Shown here one piece after another: positions 16,958 to 24,073 of a DNA stretch of 44,239 nt. Numbering within the stretch: the first letter of the stretch is position 1; each line of letters begins with the position of its first letter. The DNA is from Prosthecobacter sp. (GTDB taxonomy: Bacteria > Verrucomicrobiota > Verrucomicrobiia > Verrucomicrobiales > Verrucomicrobiaceae): assembly GCF_029946185.1 (NCBI RefSeq), contig NZ_JAQSEA010000126.1, positions 2,881-47,119 on the forward strand, read 5' to 3'. A program made the position numbers and the translations under genes. The notes beneath the pieces are model-generated. The model was not told where the DNA came from. It searched no databases and was given only the letters and a program-made list of their open reading frames with translations.

Positions 16958-17811
16958 GCAAAGAATCTCGGACTGTCGGGCAGTGGCTGCTCACATTTCC
17001 CTCACTTGCATGGCTGTCCTTGTTTTTTGTGATCCCGGCCCTCTTGGTCATCATCACCGCCTTTCGGCCTGCGGATTTGCAGGGCGGTGTCGGTCCGGGT
17101 TGGACGCTGGCGACACTGCGTGAAGTGCAGGATCCGGTCTACCTGCCCATCCTCTGGCGCACTCTCTGGCTCAGCGGAGCGACGACTTTGGTCTGTCTGG
17201 CTCTGGCGCTGCCGGTGGCCTTTCAAATGGCACGTGTGGGGCAGCGCATGCGGCAGGTGCTTCTGTTGCTCATTGTCATTCCGTTTCTGTCTAATTTCCT
17301 GATTCGTATCTTTGCGTGGAAATCTCTGCTGCATCCCGAAGGGCCGCTGACCAAGCTGCTCATCTGGCTGCATCTCATTCCAGAAAATGCCGTGCTGCTA
17401 AACCATGTGGGCACGGTGCTGCTGGTGCTCGTTTACACGCAACTGCCGTTCGCCATCCTGCCGCTCTACGCTGCGGCTGAGAAGTTTGATTTTGGCCTGC
17501 TGGATGCCGCACGTGATCTTGGGGCAGGGCCCTGGCGGGCATTTTCCAAAGTGTTCGTTCCCGGCGTGCGTCGCGGCCTCATCTCTTCATCGGTCATGGT
17601 GTTTGTCTGCTGCCTCGGGCAGTACGTCATTCCGCAGATGGTGGGCGGCACCTCGGATGAAATGCTGGGAAGCAAGATCGCCCAGCGGGTGTTTTCAGAT
17701 CGCAATCTGCCACATGCCAGCGCATTGGCCGGTGGCCTGATGCTGGCGGTGCTGGTGCCCATGCTGATCGTCGTGCTCTGGCAGCAGTTTGGCCGAAAGG
17801 AGTCTGAATGA
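16954..17811 (+). CDS. potB: Polyamine-type ABC transporter permease, PotB-like
   Basis: A 285-residue inner-membrane permease with six predicted helices. The binding-protein-dependent transport signature (EAA loop) is in DAARDLGAGPWRAFSKVFVPG, where the coupling helix contacts the ATPase. The first periplasmic loop is about 40 residues long and is followed by a TLWLSG segment, as in PotB. The start overlaps the potA stop by four bases and the stop overlaps the potC start by four bases. Together with PotC it forms the translocation pore. Substrate specificity normally comes from PotD, which is missing from this operon. Confidence 0.9.
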   Translation: MSKESRTVGQWLLTFPSLAWLSLFFVIPALLVIITAFRPADLQGGVGPGWTLATLREVQDPVYLPILWRTLWLSGATTLVCLALALPVAFQMARVGQRMRQVLLLLIVIPFLSNFLIRIFAWKSLLHPEGPLTKLLIWLHLIPENAVLLNHVGTVLLVLVYTQLPFAILPLYAAAEKFDFGLLDAARDLGAGPWRAFSKVFVPGVRRGLISSSVMVFVCCLGQYVIPQMVGGTSDEMLGSKIAQRVFSDRNLPHASALAGGLMLAVLVPMLIVVLWQQFGRKESE

Positions 17812-18578
17812 AGCGCTCCAGGCTGCCGGCGTTCATCACGTTGGGCGTGATCCTGTTTCTGTTCGCACCGCTGGTGGTTCTCGTGGTGAATTCTTTCAAC
17901 GCCTCGCGCTTTGGCGGCGAGTGGGAGGGCTTTACCTGGAACTGGTACGTAAAACTCTGGGCTGCGGGAGAGGTCTGGGAATCGCTGTGGATCACTCTCA
18001 AGATTGCCCTCTCCGCCTCTCTGGCGGCCATGGTGTTCGGTACACTGGCGGCCTATGCGCTGCACCGGTTCCGTTCCTGGCTGCAAAACGTGCATCACAT
18101 GCTCATCACGCTGCCGCTGGTGATGCCGGACATTCTCATGGGCATGTCACTGCTGGCTTTGTTTGTCCTCACAGGTGTGGAAACCGGGCTGCTCACCATC
18201 TGGATCGCGCATGTCTCCTTCTGTCTGAGTTTTGTGACGATGGTCGTGCTGGGCCGTCTGCAGGATTTTGACTTCACCCTGCTCGATGCCGCGCGTGATC
18301 TGGGTGCAAGCCAAGCCACGGCCGTAAAAATGGTGCTGCTGCCGCTGCTGCTGCCCGGTGTGCTGGCTGGAGGGCTGCTGGCCTTTACGCTTTCGATTGA
18401 CGACTATGTCATCACCTTCTTTGTCTCCGGGCCGGGAACCACCACGCTGCCGCTGCGAGTCGCGAGCATGATGAAAACCAGCCGCAGCCTTCCCATGATC
18501 AACGCACTCAGCACCCTGCTCATTGCCAGTACCTTCCTCTTTGCCGCCCTCAGCTCCCGCCTCCAACGCCACGTATGA
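17808..18578 (+). CDS. potC: Polyamine-type ABC transporter permease, PotC-like
   Basis: A 256-residue inner-membrane permease with six predicted helices. Its N-terminus (LGVILFLFAPLVVLVVNSFN) is typical of PotC. The EAA loop is in DAARDLGASQATAVKMVLLP, and the later block FTLSIDDYVITFFVSGPG is highly characteristic of PotC-type permeases. It overlaps potB by four bases at the start and the YdcF-like gene by four bases at the end, so all four genes are likely made from one message. In most genomes the next gene would be potD; here that place is taken by an unrelated gene. Confidence 0.92.
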   Translation: MKRSRLPAFITLGVILFLFAPLVVLVVNSFNASRFGGEWEGFTWNWYVKLWAAGEVWESLWITLKIALSASLAAMVFGTLAAYALHRFRSWLQNVHHMLITLPLVMPDILMGMSLLALFVLTGVETGLLTIWIAHVSFCLSFVTMVVLGRLQDFDFTLLDAARDLGASQATAVKMVLLPLLLPGVLAGGLLAFTLSIDDYVITFFVSGPGTTTLPLRVASMMKTSRSLPMINALSTLLIASTFLFAALSSRLQRHV

Positions 18579-19351
18579 CATCCATTCTCAGATCATTGGC
18601 AGATTTCATCGAGCCCACCGGAATGGTCTGGCTGCTGCTTTCGGCATGGTTGATCATCAACCTTCGGCGTCGTCAATGGCGGGCGCTGCTTCTGCCGGGC
18701 ACTGCATGGCTGTTGCTTACGATCACCTCTGCCACAGGCTTGCCGCACAGGTTGCTGGCCTCCTTGGAGTCTCACTGGCCGCCCGTGGATCTGGCGGCAT
18801 TGCCCGAATGCGACGCGGTCGTCGTGCTTGGTGGTGGCATGGAGCCGTCCCGTAGCGAGCCTTCAGGCATTCATTTTAAGGGGGGCGCAGACCGGTTGTT
18901 TGCTGGCTTGACGCTAGCGAAAAAGGGCCGGGGTAAGCTGCTGGTCGTTGGCGGTGGCAGTGTCAAGACGACCTCCGGAATCGAGTCCGAGGCGGATGCC
19001 ACCAAACTCTGGGTAGAGGAATGGCAGCTCTCACCGGTGCCGGTGGAAAGCCTGGGTAACTGCCTGGATACACATGACGAGGCCGTCAAGGTCGCCGCTC
19101 TGGCACTCAAACACGGCTGGAAGAGGGTGGCGCTGGTGACATCCGCCTACCACATGACCCGTGCCAGAGCTGTCTTTGAAACTGCGGGAACGTCTGTCGT
19201 GCCCGTTCCGTGCAATTATCTCAGTGTGGCTTTGCGTGAGCACAGCGTCAAATGGCTCGACGTTCCGAATGCCACCAACCTAGGTCATTTCGAGGCATGG
19301 ATGCATGAAATGGTTGGTTGGTGGGCTTATCGCCTATGTGGTTGGGTTTAG
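18575..19351 (+). CDS. YdcF/ElyC-like DUF218 protein
   Basis: A 258-residue protein with two hydrophobic N-terminal segments (about 13-30 and 38-56) and a DUF218 domain (about 78-250). The domain opens with DAVVVLGGG and continues with KLLVVGGGS and VALVTSAYHMTRARAVF, the three strand-loop blocks of the YdcF/SanA/ElyC family. Family members sit at the inner membrane and have been tied to envelope and peptidoglycan or lipid-carrier metabolism (ElyC, SanA), but the reaction is not settled. The start overlaps the potC stop by four bases, so it is co-translated with the importer. There is no known functional link between the two; downstream genes (desaturase, lpxD) are envelope lipid genes, which fits an envelope role better. 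Confidence 0.88.
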   Translation: MTSILRSLADFIEPTGMVWLLLSAWLIINLRRRQWRALLLPGTAWLLLTITSATGLPHRLLASLESHWPPVDLAALPECDAVVVLGGGMEPSRSEPSGIHFKGGADRLFAGLTLAKKGRGKLLVVGGGSVKTTSGIESEADATKLWVEEWQLSPVPVESLGNCLDTHDEAVKVAALALKHGWKRVALVTSAYHMTRARAVFETAGTSVVPVPCNYLSVALREHSVKWLDVPNATNLGHFEAWMHEMVGWWAYRLCGWV

Positions 19352-19436
19352 GTGTTTTATATTGGCCCGCAATCTGCTCAGAAACGAAGGAAAGAAGGCT
19401 TGCTTTTTTGCCGTAGCAGAGTTGTGTGTCCTTCAC

Positions 19437-20465
19437 ATGACTAGTGGCCTGGCTTTAGCCGATTCCATCACTCTTGGGGGCAGAAACAGGACAGGCACTG
19501 AGCTTATCCTGGCCACCAAGCCCTTTGCCGTGGACAACACCGCGAAAAGCTGGTGGTGCATCCTTTCCACATTCTCACTTTGGCTGGCGGTCATCGCCGG
19601 AACGTTGTGGATACCGTATCTCCCAGTGAAGATAGCTCTGAGCATTCTTTCCGGGCTGCTGCTGCTGCGTCTGTTTGTCATTTATCATGACCAGCAGCAC
19701 AATGCCATTCTGCCCACCTCCAAGGTCGCGGAATGGCTTATGCGTGGTTTTGGCATACTCGCGCTGAGTCCCAGCAGCATCTGGAGGAGCTCGCACAACC
19801 ACCATCATAATCACAACTCGAAGATCAAGGGGTCGCACATCGGTTCGTTCCCGATCATGACGAAGGAGCATTACCTGAAGGCATCCAAATCGGCCCGGTT
19901 CATCTACCTCTTCATGCGTCATCCGCTGACCATTCTCTTTGGTTATTTCTTCGTTTTCCTGCACGGCATGTGCCTGCGCCCGTTTGTCATGAAGCCCCGT
20001 CAGCACCTGGACTGCCTGCTGGCCCTGCTGGTGCATGCGGGCATCGCTGTGGCGCTGGTTCATTTCTTCGGCTGGCAGATCTGGCTGCTGACACAGGTCA
20101 TCCCGCATTTCATCACCTATGCCATTGGGTCTTACCTGTTTTATGCGCAGCACAATTTTCCTGACGTGGCCTTTTATGAAAAGGCGGGCTGGACCTATGA
20201 GCGTGCTGCTTTGGATTCTTCCAGCTACATGAAGACCAGCAAGCTCATGGCCTGGTTTTCCGCCAACATCGGCTACCATCACATTCACCATCTGAACGCG
20301 CGCATCCCATTCTACCGCCTGCCAGAGGTGCTCAAGGCCATGCCTGAACTGCAAAAGCCGAAGATCACCACGCTGAGTCCGCGTGACATCTTCCGCTGCC
20401 TGCGGCTGAAGGTCTGGGACACGGAGCTGCAGCGGATGGTGCCGCTACCTTCAACAACCCGGTAA
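19437..20465 (+). CDS. Membrane fatty acid desaturase
   Basis: A 342-residue di-iron membrane desaturase. Three histidine boxes are visible: HDQQH (84-88), HNHHH (120-124) and HHIHH (281-285). Hydrophobic segments lie at about 40-80, 155-180 and 195-235, as in acyl-lipid or acyl-CoA desaturases that put double bonds into membrane fatty acids using O2. The frame is open from within the YdcF-like gene (19305). I chose the ATG at 19437 because upstream residues overlap that gene and do not resemble the family. It lies 85 bases after the YdcF-like gene and 26 bases before lpxD. Desaturation would adjust membrane fluidity; position specificity cannot be read. Confidence 0.9.
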   Translation: MTSGLALADSITLGGRNRTGTELILATKPFAVDNTAKSWWCILSTFSLWLAVIAGTLWIPYLPVKIALSILSGLLLLRLFVIYHDQQHNAILPTSKVAEWLMRGFGILALSPSSIWRSSHNHHHNHNSKIKGSHIGSFPIMTKEHYLKASKSARFIYLFMRHPLTILFGYFFVFLHGMCLRPFVMKPRQHLDCLLALLVHAGIAVALVHFFGWQIWLLTQVIPHFITYAIGSYLFYAQHNFPDVAFYEKAGWTYERAALDSSSYMKTSKLMAWFSANIGYHHIHHLNARIPFYRLPEVLKAMPELQKPKITTLSPRDIFRCLRLKVWDTELQRMVPLPSTTR

Positions 20466-20491
20466 GCGCCATTCGGCACACCGATTTTCCT

Positions 20492-21511
20492 ATGTTCACC
20501 GTATCTAATCTTGCAGAGCTGATCGGTGGCGAAGTGGTGGGGGATGGCTCGGTGATCCTCACGGGTATCGCTCCAGCGGATGTCGCCGCTGCCGGGGATC
20601 TCACCTTTGCGGAGAAACCCAGCTACCTCGCCGCTGCCGAGGCAAGTCAGGCCAGTGCCGTCCTAGTGCCTCAGGGGTTCGAATCTGCAACGAAAGTTTT
20701 GATCCGGGTGAAGGATGCGCGTGTCGCCATTGCCAAAGTGCTGCCGCTATTCTTTCCGCCCGAAAAGCATGCCGTGGGTGTCCATGCCAGCGCGGTGATT
20801 GATCCCTCCGCACAGATTGACGCCACCGCCAGCGTCGGCCCTCACTGCGTCGTGGGTGCCGGTGTTTCACTGGGAAAAAACTCGGTGCTCATGGGTGGAA
20901 ACCACATCGGCCGTGACAGTCATGTGGGAGATGATGTTTGTCTGTATCCGAATGTGGTGCTGTATGCCAGGACGCAGATCGGCAACCGTGTCAGCATCCA
21001 TGCGGGCACCACCATCGGCTCGGACGGATACGGCTATGTTTTTGACCAGGGCCGCCACCGCAAAATGCTGCAGGTGGGGAACGTCGTGATTCATGACGAT
21101 GTCGAAATTGGTTCCAACACCTCAATTGATCGCGGCGCGCTGGGTTCCACGGTGATCGGGCAGGGGACCAAGATCGACAATCTAGTTCATGTGGCGCACA
21201 ATGTGGTCATGGGCCGCCATTGCCTGATCATGGGCCAAGTAGGCTTTGCGGGCAGCACGCATCTTTCCGACTACGTCGTTATTGCCTCGCAATCGGGCAT
21301 CGGAGGTCATCTCAAACTGGGTGCCCAGTCCACCATCGGTGCCAAATCCGGCGTGATGCGCGACATTGCTGCGGGTGAAACCGTGCTGGGTTATCCATCG
21401 GCACCGGACAAGCAGGCGAAGCGCCAGTGGATTGCCCTGTCGAAAATGCCGGAAGCTTTGCGCCGTTTGAAAATTTTGGAAAAGCGGTTGAACGGCACCA
21501 AAGAAGACTGA
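20492..21511 (+). CDS. lpxD: UDP-3-O-acylglucosamine N-acyltransferase
   Basis: A 339-residue LpxD, which adds the second 3-hydroxyacyl chain to UDP-3-O-acylglucosamine in lipid A synthesis. Residues 1-95 form the uridine-binding N-terminal domain (LTGIAPADVAAAGDLTF is typical). Residues about 96-310 are left-handed beta-helix made of hexapeptide repeats. The catalytic base is in LVHVAHN (His236). A short C-terminal helix follows. This shows that the organism makes lipid A and has an outer membrane. The gene stands alone from lpxA, lpxB and fabZ, with a desaturase gene 26 bases upstream and a PolX gene 48 bases downstream, both on the same strand. Confidence 0.96.
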   Translation: MFTVSNLAELIGGEVVGDGSVILTGIAPADVAAAGDLTFAEKPSYLAAAEASQASAVLVPQGFESATKVLIRVKDARVAIAKVLPLFFPPEKHAVGVHASAVIDPSAQIDATASVGPHCVVGAGVSLGKNSVLMGGNHIGRDSHVGDDVCLYPNVVLYARTQIGNRVSIHAGTTIGSDGYGYVFDQGRHRKMLQVGNVVIHDDVEIGSNTSIDRGALGSTVIGQGTKIDNLVHVAHNVVMGRHCLIMGQVGFAGSTHLSDYVVIASQSGIGGHLKLGAQSTIGAKSGVMRDIAAGETVLGYPSAPDKQAKRQWIALSKMPEALRRLKILEKRLNGTKED

Positions 21512-21559
21512 CGGTTGATTTCGCGCTTCACCTCACGGCAACTCACGCCATGATGCGGC

Positions 21560-23302
21560 ATGACCCGTGAAGACGCCGCCACCCTCTTTGAACGCATCGC
21601 CCTGCTGCTCGAACTGAAGGGGGAAAATACCTTTAAAATACGCGCCTACCGCACCGGCGCGGAGATCGTGGAAAGCTACAGTGGCGACATCATGAAGCTG
21701 GCGGCTGAGAACCAACTCGCGGGCATCAAAGGCTTGGGGGAAGCGCTGCGTGACAAGCTCCATGAAATGGCCACAACCGGGAAGCTGGAGTTTTACGAGA
21801 AGCTCAAGGCGGAATTTCCTGACACGCTGTTTGAGCTGTTCGAGGTGCAGGGTCTCGGGCCCAAGAAAGTTGCCGCATTGCATGCGGAACTGGGCGTATC
21901 CTCCATCGCAGATCTGAAGCGTGCCTGCGAAAGCGGCGAGGCGGCGAAGCTCTCAGGCTTTGGGGGGAAAACGGTGGAGAAGATTCTCGAAAGCATCGCA
22001 TTCCGTGAGCTGCATGCCTCTGAATTTCGTCTGGATCTGGTGCATCCGCTGGTGCAGGACATTTTGGAGGCGCTGCGGCAGCACCCGAATGTTTCGCATG
22101 CGGAGGTGTGTGGCAGCTACCGCCGTGGCAAGGAAACGGTGCATGATCTCGATTTTCTAGTGGCTACGAGGAAGCCAGAACTAGTGATCGAGGACTTTGT
22201 GCAATTGCCGCTGGTTGTAGATGTTATCGCCAAGGGGCCGACGAAAGCCAGCGTGCATGTGACCCATGGTGTGCAGTGCGATCTGAGGGCGGTGTCGAGC
22301 AAGGAGTTCCCTTTTGCACTGGCGTATTTTACCGGCAGTAAAGAGCATAATGTGGCCATCCGCCAGCGTGCGCTGGCGCGTGGCTGGTCGCTCAATGAGT
22401 ATGCTTTCACCCAGGTGCCAGATCACGCGGATGCGCCGGTGATTCCGCCGATTCATGACGAAGCGGAATTGTACCGCGCGCTGGATCTGGACTTCATCGA
22501 CCCTGAGCTGCGTGAGAATAAAGGAGAGATCGATGCTGCCGAGCATGGCGGTCTGCCGCGGCTGATCCAACTGGAGAATCTGCGCGGTGTCTTCCACAAC
22601 CACACCACGGCGAGTGACGGCGGCGCGACGCTTCGCGAAATGGCCGATGCGGCGCACGATCTGGGGCTGCAGTACCTGGGCATCGCTGATCACAGCAAGT
22701 CGTCCTTCCAAGCGAACGGGCTGAATGAAGAGAGGCTGCTGGCGCAGATTCAGGAGATCAAGGCGCTGAATGAAGAGATGAAGGCGGAAGGTTTCCGTGT
22801 CTTTGCCGGCAGCGAGGTGGATATCCTCAAAGACGGCAGCCTTGACTTCAGCGACGAGATCATGGCGCAGCTCGACTACGTGGTGGCGTCTGTGCACAAC
22901 GTCTTCAATCTGCCCGAGGCGGAGATGACGAAGCGCATCATCCGAGCTATTGAAAATCCGCATGTGACGATGCTGGGTCACCTGACAGGCCGGCTGCTGC
23001 TGCAACGCCCGGCTTACAACGTAAACATCGCAGCCGTGATTGATGCGGCGGCGGAGACAGGGACGATCATCGAACTGAATGCGTGCGCGTGGCGTCTCGA
23101 CATGGACTGGCGCTGGTGGAAGCTCGCGAAGGAGAAAGGGGTGAAATGCAGCATCAATCCAGACGCCCACAGCACTCAGGGGCTGCAGGCGGTGATTTAC
23201 GGCATAAAGGCCGCCCGCAAAGGCTGGCTGACGCGGAAGGATGTCATTAATTGCCTGCCGCTGGGGGAGGTGGAGGAGGTGCTGCGGACGAAAAGAAGGT
23301 GA
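21560..23302 (+). CDS. polX: DNA polymerase X family protein with PHP domain
   Basis: A 580-residue bacterial PolX, involved in gap-filling and base-excision-type repair. The N-terminal helix-hairpin-helix region (about 1-150) contains IKGLGEALRDKL and VQGLGPKKV. The nucleotidyltransferase site is GSYRRGKETVHDLDF (185-199), with Asp196 and Asp198, and the third Asp is in VQCDLRAV (Asp241). From about 340 the PHP metallo-esterase domain starts with FHNHTTASDG (His346, His348) and continues with IADHSKS, AGSEVDIL, VASVHN and LGHLTGR, so the metal ligands are kept and 3'-5' exonuclease or phosphatase activity is plausible. Length and domain order match the family. The ATG follows the lpxD stop by 48 bases. 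Confidence 0.95.
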   Translation: MTREDAATLFERIALLLELKGENTFKIRAYRTGAEIVESYSGDIMKLAAENQLAGIKGLGEALRDKLHEMATTGKLEFYEKLKAEFPDTLFELFEVQGLGPKKVAALHAELGVSSIADLKRACESGEAAKLSGFGGKTVEKILESIAFRELHASEFRLDLVHPLVQDILEALRQHPNVSHAEVCGSYRRGKETVHDLDFLVATRKPELVIEDFVQLPLVVDVIAKGPTKASVHVTHGVQCDLRAVSSKEFPFALAYFTGSKEHNVAIRQRALARGWSLNEYAFTQVPDHADAPVIPPIHDEAELYRALDLDFIDPELRENKGEIDAAEHGGLPRLIQLENLRGVFHNHTTASDGGATLREMADAAHDLGLQYLGIADHSKSSFQANGLNEERLLAQIQEIKALNEEMKAEGFRVFAGSEVDILKDGSLDFSDEIMAQLDYVVASVHNVFNLPEAEMTKRIIRAIENPHVTMLGHLTGRLLLQRPAYNVNIAAVIDAAAETGTIIELNACAWRLDMDWRWWKLAKEKGVKCSINPDAHSTQGLQAVIYGIKAARKGWLTRKDVINCLPLGEVEEVLRTKRR

Positions 23303-23332
23303 ATGCCTGGCAGTGGGCATCAGGCTCATCCT

Positions 23333-23914
23333 TTATCTAATCTCGATCCCCAGGCAGGAGAGCAGGCTCATGGCCTCTGGAAGTTCGAAAATGGCGCCTT
23401 TGACCTTGTTCTGGGTCACGTCGATCACGTAGTTCTGTGCCCCGGTGAATAGCGCTCGTTCTAGGTCTGTGTGATTGAAGACAGCGCCAGCAAGATTACA
23501 CCCGTCAAACTTGGCTTCACGAGCTAACGCATTGGTGAAGACCACTTCCTTCATACGGGTGCCTGAGAACCTGGTCTTGTTAAGCTTCATTCCAAAGAAG
23601 CTGGAGTAGTCCAGCAGCGAGTCTAAAAAAGTCGCATTGAATGCAAATCCGGTCTGGTACCAGTTGATGCCTCGTAGCTTACAGTTTCGGAAAATGACTG
23701 AACTGTAAGAAGATCCTGTGACATTGGCCAAAGAGAGGTCAGATGATTCGAATTCACAACTCTGAAAAGTGCAAGTATTGAAGACGGTTCTCTCGAAAGT
23801 GCAGTTGGAGAACTTGCAACGGGAGAAATCAACCCCTTCCAGCACTTGATCGCTCCAGTTGGCGGTGATCTCTTCAGAAGCGTAGGCGGAGTCAGCTGTC
23901 GGAATATGATCCAT
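23333..23914 (-). CDS. Pentapeptide-repeat protein (Qnr-like fold)
   Basis: A 193-residue protein made of A(D/N)LXX-type pentapeptides, for example VDFSR CKFSN CTFER TVFNT CTFQS CEFES SDLSL. It should fold into a right-handed four-sided beta-helix. The architecture is that of Qnr/YjbI-type proteins: two coil stacks with a short break near residues 70-90 and a C-terminal helix (PEAMSLLSCLGIEI) that resembles the dimerisation end of Qnr. Such folds mimic DNA in Qnr and MfpA and can protect gyrase, but many chromosomal relatives have no tested function. It converges with polX, leaving 30 bases between stops. Base composition is visibly less GC-rich than the flanking genes, which may mean recent transfer. 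Confidence 0.88.
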   Translation of the reverse strand: MDHIPTADSAYASEEITANWSDQVLEGVDFSRCKFSNCTFERTVFNTCTFQSCEFESSDLSLANVTGSSYSSVIFRNCKLRGINWYQTGFAFNATFLDSLLDYSSFFGMKLNKTRFSGTRMKEVVFTNALAREAKFDGCNLAGAVFNHTDLERALFTGAQNYVIDVTQNKVKGAIFELPEAMSLLSCLGIEIR

Positions 23915-24012
23915 CGGAATTGGGTGGTTGGGGTAGTGTGAATCTTGCTCTTCGAAGCGGCGATGAGTTTATTCCATGTGAGATGCTGGTGCAAAGGCCA
24001 CCTGCCATTCAT

Positions 24013-24046
24013 AAAAAAGGAGGCATTGCCTTTCAGCAATGCCTCC
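24013..24046 (-). terminator. Rho-independent terminator of the autotransporter gene
   Basis: Read on the minus strand, an 11-bp perfect stem (GGAGGCATTGC/GCAATGCCTCC, 24046-24036 with 24029-24019) with a six-base loop is followed by six T residues (24018-24013). It lies 27 bases after the stop codon of the autotransporter gene. This is the best intrinsic terminator in the window. Confidence 0.92.
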
Positions 24047-24073
24047 CGGGATTTAGCAACGAACGTTGATGAA

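Noticed and set aside
20672-20690. GGTTCGAATC, a tRNA T-loop-like word
   Set aside because: It lies inside lpxD and there is no acceptor stem or anticodon arm around it.
23333-23914. Calling the pentapeptide protein a quinolone resistance gene
   Set aside because: The fold is shared by many proteins without this activity and no diagnostic loop sequence could be confirmed by eye.
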